A stretch of 64,000 nt of DNA from Georgenia_B sunbinii (lineage in GTDB: Bacteria > Actinomycetota > Actinomycetes > Actinomycetales > Actinomycetaceae): assembly GCF_036421855.1 (NCBI RefSeq), contig NZ_JAZGOK010000007.1; one strand, written 5' to 3'. Below are positions 9,086 to 19,680 of this stretch, piece by piece (positions within the stretch are counted from its first letter, which is position 1; each line of letters starts with the position of its first letter). The notes under the pieces were generated by a model. It searched no databases. It was given only the letters and a program-made list of their open reading frames with translations, and had not been told where the DNA came from. The position numbers and the translations under genes are program-made.

Positions 9086-10663
9086 ATGGACGAGACCACC
9101 AGCCGGGGCCGCACCACGGACTCCGAACGGATCGCTCAGGAACAGGCCGAGGTCGCGGCCGTGCTCGGCCGTGCCCGGCAGGGCCGCGTCGACGCGGCCG
9201 CCGCCCTCGGCGACGCCGCCCCGGCCCCGACAGCAGACTTGTCGCCGACAGCAGACTTGTCCCCGACAGCAGACTTGTCCGCGAGAGCAGACTTGTCGCC
9301 GAGAGCAGACTTGTCGCCGACAGCGGGCTTGTCCGCGACGGCGCACGCGTCCCCGGTGGTCGCCGAGCCTCCCGCCAGCCACTGGCCCGCCCCCGTCGGC
9401 GCACCGGTCACGGCACCGGCGTACGGAGCCTCCTGGCCGGCGGCTCCCGGTGACCACGGCCCCCAGGAGTCGACCTTCGGGCAACCCGGCTGGCAGCCGC
9501 CCGCCGGGCCGCCCCCCGCCGGGCCGCCCCCCGCCCCGCCGGCGAACCCGGTGGGACCCGGCAAGCGACGCCGGCCGCTCGGCTGGGCGGCGATCTCCGG
9601 CACTGCCGCGGCCGCCGCACTGCTCGCCAGCGTCGGCACCGCGGCCGCCACCGGAGCGTTCGACGAGCCGGCGGTCCCGACCGCGGGCATCGAACAGACG
9701 CAGACCGCCCAGACCGTGCCGGTCAACGCCACCGCTCAGCAGCCGGACTGGCAGGCGGTGGCCGACGCCGTGCGTGAGTCCGTCGTCGCCATCGAGGTAC
9801 GGACCGCCGGCGGACAGGGCGCGGGCTCGGGCGTCGTCCTCGACGCGGACGGGCACATCCTCACCAACAGTCACGTCGTCAACGGTGGGCAGGAGGTCGC
9901 GGTCAGCCTCAGCGACGGCCGTATGTACCAGGCCGAGATCGTTGGCCAGGACGAGACGACCGACCTTGCGGTCCTGGCCCTCGTCGACCCGCCCGACGAC
10001 CTGGTCCCGGCGACTTTCGGCACTTCCAGCGACCTTGTGGTCGGTAAGCCGGTCGCTGCGGTCGGCAACCCGCTGGGCCTCGACTCGACGGTCACCACCG
10101 GGATCATCTCGGCCCTCGACCGCCCGGTTGCCACCCAGAGCGAGAGCGCCTCGGTCGTGACCAACGCGATCCAGGTCGACGCCGCGATCAACCCGGGCAA
10201 CTCCGGCGGGCCGCTGTTCAACCCGCAGGGCGAGGTCATCGGGATCAACTCCTCGATCGCCACGCTCTCCGGCGGCTCCGCCTCGGGCAGCATCGGTCTC
10301 GGCTTCGCGATCCCGGTCGACCAGGCCTCCGACGTCGCGGCCCAGCTGGTGGCGGACGGTACCGCCGAGCACGCGTTCCTCGGCGTGGGGCTGGGGGACA
10401 CCACGACCACCGCCGACGGCGTCACTCGTCGGGGAGCCGAGGTGCGCCAGGTGGAGCAGGGGTCCCCGGCAGCCGATGCGGGGCTGCGCACCGGTGACGT
10501 CATCACCGCGATCGACGGCCGCACCGCCGACGGCGCGGCCTCGCTCACCGGCTACGTCCGGCAGCACGGCACCGGCGACGACGTCGTCCTCACCGTCGTG
10601 CGTGACGGTGCCGCCACCGAGGTGACCGCGACGCTCGCCGCCCGCGAAGAGTCGCTGGGCTAA
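9086..10663 (+). CDS. Membrane-anchored HtrA/DegP-like serine protease with PDZ domain and a repeat-expanded N-terminal tail
   Basis: This 525-residue S1C-family protease is probably involved in envelope protein quality control. Order: cytoplasmic N-terminal tail (1-165) with a hexapeptide repeat (about 49-84, units like PTADLS) and a Gly/Pro-rich stretch; one membrane helix (about 166-190); trypsin-like domain with H263 (TNSHVV), D293 (TTDLAVL) and S373 (GNSGGPL); PDZ domain from about 425 to the end (FLGVGLG, GSPAADAGLRTGDVI). The ATG at 9086 follows GAGGAGG with good spacing, so it is preferred over in-frame upstream codons. The repeat in the tail is DNA of the same 18-bp family found in two non-coding places in this window. 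Confidence 0.92.
   Translation: MDETTSRGRTTDSERIAQEQAEVAAVLGRARQGRVDAAAALGDAAPAPTADLSPTADLSPTADLSARADLSPRADLSPTAGLSATAHASPVVAEPPASHWPAPVGAPVTAPAYGASWPAAPGDHGPQESTFGQPGWQPPAGPPPAGPPPAPPANPVGPGKRRRPLGWAAISGTAAAAALLASVGTAAATGAFDEPAVPTAGIEQTQTAQTVPVNATAQQPDWQAVADAVRESVVAIEVRTAGGQGAGSGVVLDADGHILTNSHVVNGGQEVAVSLSDGRMYQAEIVGQDETTDLAVLALVDPPDDLVPATFGTSSDLVVGKPVAAVGNPLGLDSTVTTGIISALDRPVATQSESASVVTNAIQVDAAINPGNSGGPLFNPQGEVIGINSSIATLSGGSASGSIGLGFAIPVDQASDVAAQLVADGTAEHAFLGVGLGDTTTTADGVTRRGAEVRQVEQGSPAADAGLRTGDVITAIDGRTADGAASLTGYVRQHGTGDDVVLTVVRDGAATEVTATLAAREESLG
9229..9342 (+). repeat. 18-bp tandem repeat inside the htrA-like coding region
   Basis: There are six full 18-base units, starting at 9229, 9247, 9265, 9283, 9301 and 9319, and a degenerate partial seventh. 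The core is GACAGCAGACTTGTC, whose ends GACA and TGTC are inverted repeats. Some units have GAGAGC in place of GACAGC. Because 18 is a multiple of three, the array stays open and encodes PTADLS-like hexapeptides. The same family is at 31904-32029 and 63141-63690. Confidence 0.95.
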
Positions 10664-10842
10664 GGCGGCGGCACCGCCCCCGCCGCCCGCCCGCCGCCAC
10701 CTGCCGGTTGGGTCGCTCATTAGGGGCTTAGATCGATCCCTGTGACGTGTCATAAGCACCCAGAAGATCTACCTAACCGGGTGGGGCGGGCCGCCGGGGT
10801 GAGCGGGCTCACCGGGGTGGGCGGGTCGCCGGGACGGCGGGG
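10664..10842. other. Intergenic stretch between convergent htrA-like gene and menF
   Basis: This 179-base region is very rich in C, then G. GGCGGCGG just after the htrA stop can pair with later CCGCCGCC and may act as a terminator. Near the menF end, GGTGAGC and GCTCACC form a short inverted repeat in a run of G-rich blocks. No gene or tRNA is seen. Confidence 0.4.
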
Positions 10843-12138
10843 TCAGCGGGGGGCGAGGGCACTGCGCATGGGGCGGAGCTTGGCTTCGGACTCGGCGACC
10901 TCGGCTGCCGGGTCCGAGGCTGCGACGATGCCGCAGCCGGCGAACAGCCGGATGGTGCGCGGCCCGGTGATCTCCCCGGAGCGCAGCGCGATGCCCCACT
11001 CGCCGTCGCCGTCGGCGCCCATCCAGCCGACCGGGCCGGCGTACCGTGCCCGGTCCATCCGCTCGGCCTCGAAGAGGACGTCGACCGCCCGGGCGGTGGG
11101 CGTGCCACCAACGGCTGCGGTGGGGTGCAGCGCCGCGGCGAGAGCCAGCGAGGTGGGGCTCCCGGCCGTGGCCGGGTCGATGACCCCGGTGACGTCACTG
11201 GCGAGGTGCATGACGTTGGGCAGGTGCAGCACGAACGGCGCGTCGGGCACGTTGAAGCTCGAGCAGTACGGCTCGAGGGCCTCGGCCACCGAGCGGACGG
11301 CGAGCTCGTGCTCCCCGAGGTCCTTGGAGGAACGGGCCAGCTCGGCCGCGTGGTGAAGATCGGCGGCATCGTCACCGGTGCGCTGGATGGTCCCGGCGAG
11401 GACCCGGCAGGCGACGAGGCCCTGGTCGCGCCGCACGAGCAGCTCAGGGGTGGCCCCCACCAGCCGGTCGACGTTGAAGGTCCAGCAGGTGGGGTATTCC
11501 TCGGTGAGGTTGCGCAGTAGGTGCCGGACGTCGAGATCGTGCGCGGTGGTGGCGACGACGTCGCGCGCCATCACCACCTTCTCCACCTCGCCGGACCGGA
11601 TGACGTCGATCACCTCGGCCACCGCCTCGCGCCACTGTGCTCGGCCGAGCGCGCCGTCGGTGAAGTCGACGTTGCCCGGCTGGGTCACCTCGGTGACGGC
11701 GCCACGGACGTCGTCGAGACCGGGGGAGGGGCCGAGCTCGGGCGGGGTGACGACGGTCAGCCAGGCACGTCCGTCGCGGCGTCCGACGATCACCCGCGGG
11801 ACGACCAGCGTGCCGCCGGCCGCGGAGCGCCGGGAGAAGGCGAAGGAGCCGAAGGCGACCGGACCGGTGCCCGGCAGCCGCACGTCGTCGCGCACGACGA
11901 ACCGTGCCGTGGTCCGACGCCACCACGCGTCGGCGTCGATCATCCGTGACGCGCCCGCGGTGTCGATCCGAGCGGCGACGCCCCAGCCGACGAGGCCGTC
12001 GCCGCGCCGCACCCAGCTCGTCGTCGTCGTCGGGTCGGCGTCCGGGAGGAGGTCGAGGAGGTCGCCGGGGTCGTCGATCGGCACGGTGCGCACCAGGAGC
12101 TGGTCGGCGCCGCGGTCATCGGCAGGTGCGGTGGACAT
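10843..12138 (-). CDS. menF: Isochorismate synthase MenF
   Basis: MenF converts chorismate to isochorismate, the first committed step of menaquinone synthesis. It has 431 residues from the ATG at 12136-12138 (MSTAPADD). The chorismate-binding domain occupies the C-terminal two thirds, with EVEKVVMARD, PTCWTFNV, GATPELLVRR, LAGTIQR, SSKDLGEHE, LHPTAAVGGTP and IALRSGEITG. An entC-like siderophore role uses the same chemistry. The menG gene just upstream on the same strand (62-base gap), the MenJ-like gene and the nuo operon favour menaquinone. It is the second gene of a probable menG-menF operon. Confidence 0.9.
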   Translation of the reverse strand: MSTAPADDRGADQLLVRTVPIDDPGDLLDLLPDADPTTTTSWVRRGDGLVGWGVAARIDTAGASRMIDADAWWRRTTARFVVRDDVRLPGTGPVAFGSFAFSRRSAAGGTLVVPRVIVGRRDGRAWLTVVTPPELGPSPGLDDVRGAVTEVTQPGNVDFTDGALGRAQWREAVAEVIDVIRSGEVEKVVMARDVVATTAHDLDVRHLLRNLTEEYPTCWTFNVDRLVGATPELLVRRDQGLVACRVLAGTIQRTGDDAADLHHAAELARSSKDLGEHELAVRSVAEALEPYCSSFNVPDAPFVLHLPNVMHLASDVTGVIDPATAGSPTSLALAAALHPTAAVGGTPTARAVDVLFEAERMDRARYAGPVGWMGADGDGEWGIALRSGEITGPRTIRLFAGCGIVAASDPAAEVAESEAKLRPMRSALAPR

Positions 12139-12200
12139 CGGCGCCAGTCTAAGCGAGCAGGCGGCGCCGACCACGCGCTGTGCCGGCGGTCCGTCGTTGC

Positions 12201-12899
12201 TCAGGCACTGGGCCGGGTGGCGCGGTGCAGGGCGACGATGCCGCCCGAGAGGTTGCGGTAGCCCACCGACCGCCAGCCGGCCTCGGAGACCAGGCCGGCG
12301 AGGCCCAGCTGGTCGGGCCAGTCGGTGATCGACTCGGCGAGGTAGGAGTAGGCGTCGGTGTTCGACGAGACCAGGCGTGCCACCCGGGGCAGCACGTGAC
12401 GCAGGTACCAGTTGTAGGTGCCCCGGAACGGCCCGAAGGTCGGGCGGGAGAACTCGCAGATGACCAGCCGGCCGCCGGGCCGGGTCACCCGCAGCATCTC
12501 GCGCAGCGCGAGCGAGGTGTCGGCGACGTTGCGCAGCCCGAACGAGATCGTCACGACGTCGAAGGTGGCGTCGGCGAACGGCAGCGCCATGGCGTCGCCC
12601 GCGACGAAGCTGAGGTCGGGGCGACGGCGCTTGCCGACCCCGACCATGCCGGTGGAGAAGTCGCACGGGACGACCTCGATCCCGGCGTCGGCGTGCTCCT
12701 CGCTGGAGGTGCCGGTGCCGGCGGCGAGGTCGAGCACCCGCATCCCTGGCTCGGCGGCCACCGCCCGACGGGTCGCCACCCGCCACGCCCGGTCCTGCCA
12801 CAGGGAGAGGACGTCGTTCGTGACGTCGTAGCGGTGCGCCACGGCGTCGAACATCCCCGCCACCTCGCGCGGCTGCTTGTCCAGGTTCGCTCGACTCAT
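12201..12899 (-). CDS. menG: Demethylmenaquinone methyltransferase MenG (UbiE family)
   Basis: This SAM-dependent C-methyltransferase carries out the last ring step of menaquinone synthesis. It has 232 residues, starting at ATG 12897-12899 (MSRANLDK). Family blocks are VAGMFDAVAHRYDVTNDVLS, VLDLAAGTGTSSE (SAM-binding motif I), FDVVTISFGLRNV, MLRVTRPGGRLVICEFS and YLAESITDWPDQ. It leads menF on the minus strand and is divergent from the MenJ-like gene; the 165-base gap 12900-13064 must hold both promoters. The assignment is very secure, and the name ubiE is also used. Confidence 0.95.
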   Translation of the reverse strand: MSRANLDKQPREVAGMFDAVAHRYDVTNDVLSLWQDRAWRVATRRAVAAEPGMRVLDLAAGTGTSSEEHADAGIEVVPCDFSTGMVGVGKRRRPDLSFVAGDAMALPFADATFDVVTISFGLRNVADTSLALREMLRVTRPGGRLVICEFSRPTFGPFRGTYNWYLRHVLPRVARLVSSNTDAYSYLAESITDWPDQLGLAGLVSEAGWRSVGYRNLSGGIVALHRATRPSA

Positions 12900-13064
12900 A
12901 TCCCTATCCTCCCAGCCCCGGCACGCGCCGCCGGTCACGAGCGCCACGGCGCCACCAGTTAGGGCACCCTTAGGGGAAGTTGTCCCACGACGTTTGTACA
13001 CTCGCTGCGCGGTCTTGACCCGCTGAAGGTCCCCACCGCCATCACCTGCCAGAGGAGAGCCGAC

Positions 13065-14357
13065 GTGCGCGCTGCCACCGATGACGCGGACGTCATCGTC
13101 GTCGGCGCAGGCCCGGCCGGCGCCGCGACGGCGCACTACCTCGCGCAGAACGGCCTCGACGTGCTCCTGCTGGAGAAGGCCACCTTCCCGCGGGACAAGG
13201 TCTGTGGTGACGGGCTCACCCCCCGCGCGGTCGCCGAGATGATCCGGATGGGCGTGCCCACCCCGGAGTCGGACGGCTGGATCCGCAACTGGGGGCTGCG
13301 CACCTACGGCGGCGGCCACCGCATCGAGATCCCGTGGCCCGAGCTGGCCGAGATGCCGTCCTACGGCCTGGCCCGCTCCCGGATGAACCTCGACGAGACG
13401 CTCGCGCGGCACGCCGTCGCCAGCGGGGCGCGACTCGTCGAGGGCACCGCGGTCACCGGCCCGATCCGTCACGAGCGGTCGGGGCGCATCCTCGGCGTCA
13501 CCGCCCGAGAGGTCGACGCCGCGGGCAAGCGCACCGGCGTCGAGCGCTCCTACCGGGCCCGGATCGTCGTCGACGCCGGCGGCGTCTCCGCGCGTCTGGC
13601 CACGACGATGGGCATCGAGAAGAACGACAGCCGCCCCATGGGCGTCGCGATCCGTACCTACTTCACGACCCCCCGGCACGACGACCGGATGATGGAGTCG
13701 CACCTCGAGCTGTGGGACGGCGAGCCCGGCAAGTCGAACCTGCAGCCCGGCTACGGCTGGATCTTCGCGCTCGGTGACGGCACCGCGAACGTCGGCCTGG
13801 GCTCCCTCAGCTCCACCGCCAAGCCCACCAAGCTCGACTACAAGGGCCTGTTCGCGCAGTGGATGCGCAATGCCCCGCCGGAGTGGGAGTTCACCCCGGA
13901 GAACCAGATCGGCAAGCTGCGCAGCGCTGCGCTGCCGATGGCGTTCAACCGCAAGCCGCACTACACCCAGGGACTGCTGCTCGTCGGGGACTCCGGCGGC
14001 ATGGTCTCGCCGTTCAACGGTGAGGGCATCGCCTACGCGATGCAGTCCGGCCGGATCGCGGCAGACGTCGTCTCCCAGGCGCTGGCGCGGACCACGCCGT
14101 TCAGCATGGAGAAGACGCTCGTCACCTACCCGAAGATCCTCAGCAGCGAGCTCGGCGGTTACTTCACGCTCGGCCAGGGCTTCGCCCGGATCATCGAGCG
14201 CCCGGAGATCATGCGGGCCTGCGTCAAGTACGGCCTGCCCCGCCCGGTCCTCATGCGCTTCGTCATGAAGCTGCTCTCCGACGGCTTCGACCATCGGGAC
14301 GGGGACTGGATGGATAGGCTCATCAGTGCACTGAGCAAGGCGGTGCCGACGTCATGA
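13065..14357 (+). CDS. Geranylgeranyl-reductase-family FAD oxidoreductase, probable menaquinone prenyl-chain reductase (MenJ-like)
   Basis: This 430-residue flavoprotein begins with GTG behind AGAGGAGA. It has an N-terminal FAD-binding motif (VIVVGAGPAGAATAHYLAQ), DKVCGDGLTPRAV, the GGR-family block YGWIFALGDGTANVGLG, and LLVGDSGGMVSPFNGEGIAYAM near the flavin site. In mycobacteria the family member MenJ saturates one isoprene unit of menaquinone. The position between menG and the nuo operon supports the same role here. Geranylgeranyl reduction for other lipids is the main alternative. A perfect 18-base palindrome (14419-14436) lies between this gene and nuoA and may be a regulatory or attenuating hairpin. 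Confidence 0.85.
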   Translation: MRAATDDADVIVVGAGPAGAATAHYLAQNGLDVLLLEKATFPRDKVCGDGLTPRAVAEMIRMGVPTPESDGWIRNWGLRTYGGGHRIEIPWPELAEMPSYGLARSRMNLDETLARHAVASGARLVEGTAVTGPIRHERSGRILGVTAREVDAAGKRTGVERSYRARIVVDAGGVSARLATTMGIEKNDSRPMGVAIRTYFTTPRHDDRMMESHLELWDGEPGKSNLQPGYGWIFALGDGTANVGLGSLSSTAKPTKLDYKGLFAQWMRNAPPEWEFTPENQIGKLRSAALPMAFNRKPHYTQGLLLVGDSGGMVSPFNGEGIAYAMQSGRIAADVVSQALARTTPFSMEKTLVTYPKILSSELGGYFTLGQGFARIIERPEIMRACVKYGLPRPVLMRFVMKLLSDGFDHRDGDWMDRLISALSKAVPTS

Positions 14358-14460
14358 CGCGGCAGAGCGGACATCTCAGGCAGTGTGTCGCACCTGACAC
14401 GCGGCAGTCGGCACGGTCGGTCCCGCCGGCGGGACCGTGTGAAGCAGTATGGGAGGCATC

Positions 14461-14823
14461 ATGAGCAACCCCTTCGTCCCGATCCTCATCATGGCGGCGG
14501 TCGCTGCCCTGCTGGCGATCGGCGGCATCGCGGCGAGCGCGGTCATCGGACCCAAGCGGTACAACCGGGTGAAGGTCTCGAACTACGAGTGCGGCGTCGA
14601 GGCGACGCCTCGCGCGTCGGCGGCCGGTCGTTTCCCGATCAAGTACTACCTCGTGGCGATGACCTTCATCGTCTTCGACATCGAGATCATCTTCCTCGTG
14701 CCGTGGGCGATCGCGTTCGGAGAGCTCGCGATGTTCGGACTCATCGCCTCGCTCTCCTTCATCGCGATCATTCTCGTGCCGTTCGTCTACGAGTGGCGCC
14801 GCGGCGCCCTCGAGTGGGATTGA
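14461..14823 (+). CDS. nuoA: NADH-quinone oxidoreductase subunit A
   Basis: This is a small membrane subunit of complex I (120 residues) with three hydrophobic helices. The conserved KVSNYECGVEATP loop carries the Cys of the A/D/H quinone-site region, followed by RFPIKYYLVAMTFIVFDIE, a family hallmark. An in-frame ATG exists at 14449, but GGGAGG at 14452-14457 is the likely ribosome-binding site and places the start at 14461. It is the first gene of an unbroken nuoA to nuoN run. Confidence 0.96.
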   Translation: MSNPFVPILIMAAVAALLAIGGIAASAVIGPKRYNRVKVSNYECGVEATPRASAAGRFPIKYYLVAMTFIVFDIEIIFLVPWAIAFGELAMFGLIASLSFIAIILVPFVYEWRRGALEWD

Positions 14824-14833
14824 GGTGTAGACC

Positions 14834-15388
14834 ATGGGTCTCGAAGAGAAGCTCCCCGCCGGGTTCATGCTGACGACGGTCGAGAAGGCCGTCGGGCTGG
14901 CGCGCAAGGGATCGATGTGGCCGGTGACGATGGGCCTGGCCTGCTGCGCCATCGAGATGATGGCGGCCGGCACGCCCCGGTTCGACATCTCGCGCTTCGG
15001 CATGGAGGTGTTCCGCGCCTCGCCGCGCCACGCCGACCTCATGATCGTCTCCGGACGGGTAAGCCAGAAGATGGCACCCGTCGTCCGGCAGATCTACGAC
15101 CAGATGCCCGAGCCCAAGTGGGTCATCTCCATGGGTGTCTGCGCCTCGAGCGGCGGCATGTTCAACAACTACGCCATCGTCCAGGGCGTGGACCACATCG
15201 TGCCGGTGGACATCTACCTGCCGGGCTGCCCGCCGCGGCCGGAGATGCTCATCAACTCGATCATGGCGCTGCACGACCAGGTCAAGAACGCACCTCTCGG
15301 CGTCAACCGTGAGGCTGCTGCTCGCGCCGCCGAGGAGGCGGCCCTGGCCGCGACGCCGACCCACCAGATGAAGGGGCTGCTCGCGTGA
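14834..15388 (+). CDS. nuoB: NADH-quinone oxidoreductase subunit B
   Basis: This 184-residue subunit carries terminal cluster N2 next to the quinone site. It shows GLACCAIEMM with the tandem Cys pair, RHADLMIVSGRVSQKM, MGVCASSGG and DIYLPGCPPRPE with the remaining cluster ligands. It starts ten bases after nuoA and overlaps nuoC by four bases. Confidence 0.97.
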   Translation: MGLEEKLPAGFMLTTVEKAVGLARKGSMWPVTMGLACCAIEMMAAGTPRFDISRFGMEVFRASPRHADLMIVSGRVSQKMAPVVRQIYDQMPEPKWVISMGVCASSGGMFNNYAIVQGVDHIVPVDIYLPGCPPRPEMLINSIMALHDQVKNAPLGVNREAAARAAEEAALAATPTHQMKGLLA

Positions 15389-16190
15389 CCGACCGCGACG
15401 ACGAGAAGCAGGCGGCCGCCGACGCCGCCACGCCCGGCGCTGCCGGCACCGGCGCGCAGGCGACCAGCGAGACGGCCCTCGAGGCCGGCTCGCAGAACCT
15501 CCCCGCCGGGCCGCTGGGCGGCCGCACGACCCTCGAGGTCGTCGACGTCCGCCGCGGCCAGTTCGGCGTGCACGGCACCGGCGACACCTCCGGCTTCGGT
15601 GGCCTGGTGACCACCGTGGCGACGCCCCCCGCGTCCGAGCGTCCCTACGGCAGCTGGTTCGACGAGGTCGTCGACGTCCTCTCCGAGCTGCTCGAGGCTG
15701 CTGGCACCACGCCGGCGGACGCCCTCGAGAAGGTCGTCGTCGACCGCGGCGAGCTGACCGTCCATGTCGCCCGCGAGCACCTGCGCGCGATCGCCACCTG
15801 GCTGCGCGACGACCAGGACCTGCGCTTCGAGCTGTGCCTCGGCGTCTCCGGCGTGCACTACCCCCACAGCACCGACCGCGAGCTGCACGCGGTCTACCAC
15901 TTCCTCTCCCTCACCCACAACCGCCAGCTGCGGCTCGAGGTGTCAGTGGCCGACGGCGATCCGCACGTGCCGTCGATCGTCGACATCTACCCGGGCAACG
16001 ACTGGCACGAGCGCGAGACCTGGGACCTCATGGGGATCGTGTTCGACGGGCATCCCTCCCTCGCGCGGATCGCGATGCCCGACGACTGGGTCGGCCACCC
16101 CCAGCGCAAGGACTACCCGCTCGGCGGGATCCCGGTGGAGTACAAGGGTGCCACCATCCCGCCGCCCGACACCCGGAGGTCGTACAGCTG

Positions 16191-16191
<1 letters not shown>
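15385..16191 (+). CDS. nuoC: NADH-quinone oxidoreductase subunit C, with N-terminal extension
   Basis: This peripheral-arm subunit has 268 residues. The C-terminal half has the family signature: HAVYHFLSLTHN, VDIYPGNDWHERETWDLMGIVF and PDDWVGHPQRKDYPLGG. Compared with E. coli-type NuoC domains there is an extra N-terminal stretch (about 1-75) rich in Ala, Gly, Thr and charged residues, probably flexible. The start is GTG, overlapping nuoB by four bases, and the stop overlaps the nuoD start by one base (TGATG). Confidence 0.95.
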
Positions 16192-17533
<1,342 letters not shown>

Positions 17534-17534
<1 letters not shown>

Positions 17535-18370
17535 TGAGCGTCATCGGATACGAGCCGCAGGTCGAGGAGCGGCTGCGCGGCGAGGCCGCGCAGATCATCT
17601 CCCGCTACCCGCAGGCACGCTCGGCGCTGCTGCCCATGCTGCACCTCGTGCAGTCCCAGGACGGCTACGTCAGTGCCTCGGGGATCGCGCTGTGCGCCGA
17701 CGTCCTGGGCATCACCCGGGCCGAGGTGTCGGCGGTCGCGACCTTCTACACCCAGTACAAGCGCCACCCCAACGGTGAGTACACCGTGGGCGTGTGCACC
17801 AACGCGCTGTGCGCGGTCATGGGTGGCGACATCATCTTCGACCAGGTCTCCGAGCACCTCGGCGTCGGCCACGACGAGACCACCGACGACGGCAAGATCA
17901 CCCTCGAGCGGGTCGAGTGCAACGCGGCGTGCGACTACGCGCCCGTCGTCGTCGTCAACTGGGAGTTCTTCGACAACCAGACCCCGGGCTCGACCATCGA
18001 GCTCGTCGACCAGATCCGGGCGGGCCGGCCGGTGGCTCCCACGCGTGGGGCCTCGAGCGTCGGCACGTTCAAGGAGATCGCTCACGTGCTCGCCGGGTTC
18101 GAGGACGGCCGGGCGGACGAGGGCGTGGCCGCCGGCCCCGCCACGCTCGTCGGCCTCGAGCTGGCCCGCGAGAAGGGGTGGCGGGCCCCGTCGGGCTCCG
18201 ACCGGTCGCACGACGACGACGGCGCCGCGCCGCAGGCGGGCACCGAGGCCGTGGGCCACAAGCAGTCGAGCGCCGAGCGCAAGCCGGCGACACCGGACGA
18301 CACCGACCCGGCGGGCAAGCGAGGCCCTGCCGGCGAGGGCGCCACCGCGGAGAAGGGCAAGGACGCATGA
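17534..18370 (+). CDS. nuoE: NADH-quinone oxidoreductase subunit E, with long C-terminal tail
   Basis: This NADH-module subunit carries a [2Fe-2S] cluster. The ligand pattern is visible as VCTNALC followed by ECNAACDYAPVVVVNW. The thioredoxin-like core ends near residue 175. The remainder of the 278 residues, especially the last 65, is a Pro/Ala/Gly/charged tail with no evident fold. Such tails are common in actinobacterial Nuo proteins but their role is unknown. It overlaps nuoD by one base and nuoF by four. Confidence 0.95.
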
Positions 18371-19680
18371 GCACGCAGCTGACGCCGGTCCTCTCGGACA
18401 ACTGGGACGCCGACCGACCCTGGACGCTGGACAGCTACCGCGCGGGCGGCGGCTACCAGGCGCTGTCCCGGGCGCTGACCATGGCCCCGGCCGACATCAT
18501 CGAGACCGTCAAGGCCTCCGGGCTGCGCGGCCGCGGTGGTGCCGGCTTCCCCACCGGGCTCAAGTGGTCGTTCCTGCCCGCTCCCGACGGCGGGCCGCGG
18601 TACCTCGTGGTCAACGCCGACGAGTCCGAGCCGGGAGCCTGCAAGGACATCCCGATGATGATGGCCAACCCGCACGTGCTCATCGAGGGCGTGGCCATCA
18701 CCTCCTACGCCATCGGCGGCCACCACGCCTTCATCTACCTGCGCGGCGAGACGGTGCACGTCTACCGCCGCCTGCTGGCGGCGGTCCGCGACGCGCGCGA
18801 GGCCGGGCTCATCGGCACCGGCGTCGGTCCGGACGGGGACTTCGACCTCGAGATCACCGTCCACGCCGGCGCCGGCGCCTACATCTGCGGGGAGGAGACC
18901 GCGCTGCTGGACTCCCTCGAGGGCCTGCGTGGCCAGCCCCGCCTCAAGCCGCCGTTCCCCGCCGTCGCCGGGCTGTACGCCCGCCCGACCGTGGTGAACA
19001 ACGTCGAGTCGATCGCCTCGGTCCCCGGGATCCTGCGCGACGGAGCGGACTGGTTCACCTCGATGGGGACCGAGAAGTCCGCTGGCCACGGCCTGTTCTC
19101 GCTGTCTGGGCACGTGACCCGACCGGGCCAGTACGAGGCGCCGCTCGGTGTGACGATGCGTGAGCTCATCGACATGGCCGGCGGGATGCGCGCCGGTCAC
19201 CGGTTGAAGTTCTGGACCCCGGGTGGCTCCTCGAGCCCCATCCTCACCGAGGAGCACCTCGACGTGCCGCTCGACTACGACTCGGTGGGTGCCGCCGGCT
19301 CGATGCTCGGCACCCGCTCGCTCATGGTGTTCGACGAGACCGTCTCGGTCGTGCGGGTGGTCTCCCGGTGGACCGACTTCTACCAGCACGAGTCCTGCGG
19401 CAAGTGCACCCCCTGCCGCGAGGGCACGTACTGGATGAAGCAGGTCATGCACCGGCTCGAGGCCGGCAAGGGCATGCCCTCGGACATCGACCTGCTGCTC
19501 GACGTGTCCGCCAACATCGCCGGCCGGTCGTTCTGTGCGCTCGGTGACGCCTCGGCGGTCCCGGTCCAGAGCGGCATCAAGTATTTCCGTGCCGAGTTCG
19601 AGGCCGGCACCCATACCCCGGCCGCCGAGCTCTTCCCCTACGAGGCCTCCGCCCTGTTCTCCGAAGTAGGTGCCCGATGA
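18367..19680 (+). CDS. nuoF: NADH-quinone oxidoreductase subunit F
   Basis: This is the NADH-oxidising subunit (437 residues) that holds FMN and cluster N3. Visible features are GLRGRGGAGFPTGLKW (NADH-binding), NADESEPGACKD (FMN), ICGEETALLDSLEG and ESCGKCTPCREGTYWM with a later FCALGD Cys as [4Fe-4S] ligands. The ATG overlaps the nuoE stop, and the last four bases overlap nuoG. Confidence 0.97.
   Translation: MSTQLTPVLSDNWDADRPWTLDSYRAGGGYQALSRALTMAPADIIETVKASGLRGRGGAGFPTGLKWSFLPAPDGGPRYLVVNADESEPGACKDIPMMMANPHVLIEGVAITSYAIGGHHAFIYLRGETVHVYRRLLAAVRDAREAGLIGTGVGPDGDFDLEITVHAGAGAYICGEETALLDSLEGLRGQPRLKPPFPAVAGLYARPTVVNNVESIASVPGILRDGADWFTSMGTEKSAGHGLFSLSGHVTRPGQYEAPLGVTMRELIDMAGGMRAGHRLKFWTPGGSSSPILTEEHLDVPLDYDSVGAAGSMLGTRSLMVFDETVSVVRVVSRWTDFYQHESCGKCTPCREGTYWMKQVMHRLEAGKGMPSDIDLLLDVSANIAGRSFCALGDASAVPVQSGIKYFRAEFEAGTHTPAAELFPYEASALFSEVGAR

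Noticed and set aside
9229..9342. The hexapeptide tail of the HtrA-like protein as a known protein domain
   Set aside because: The DNA repeat matches non-coding copies elsewhere in the window, so it is better explained as an inserted or expanded DNA repeat.
12959..12974. TTAGGGCACCCTTAGG upstream of the MenJ-like gene as an iron (DtxR/IdeR) box
   Set aside because: Only part of the 19-base consensus is matched and the symmetry is poor; no iron-linked gene is beside it.
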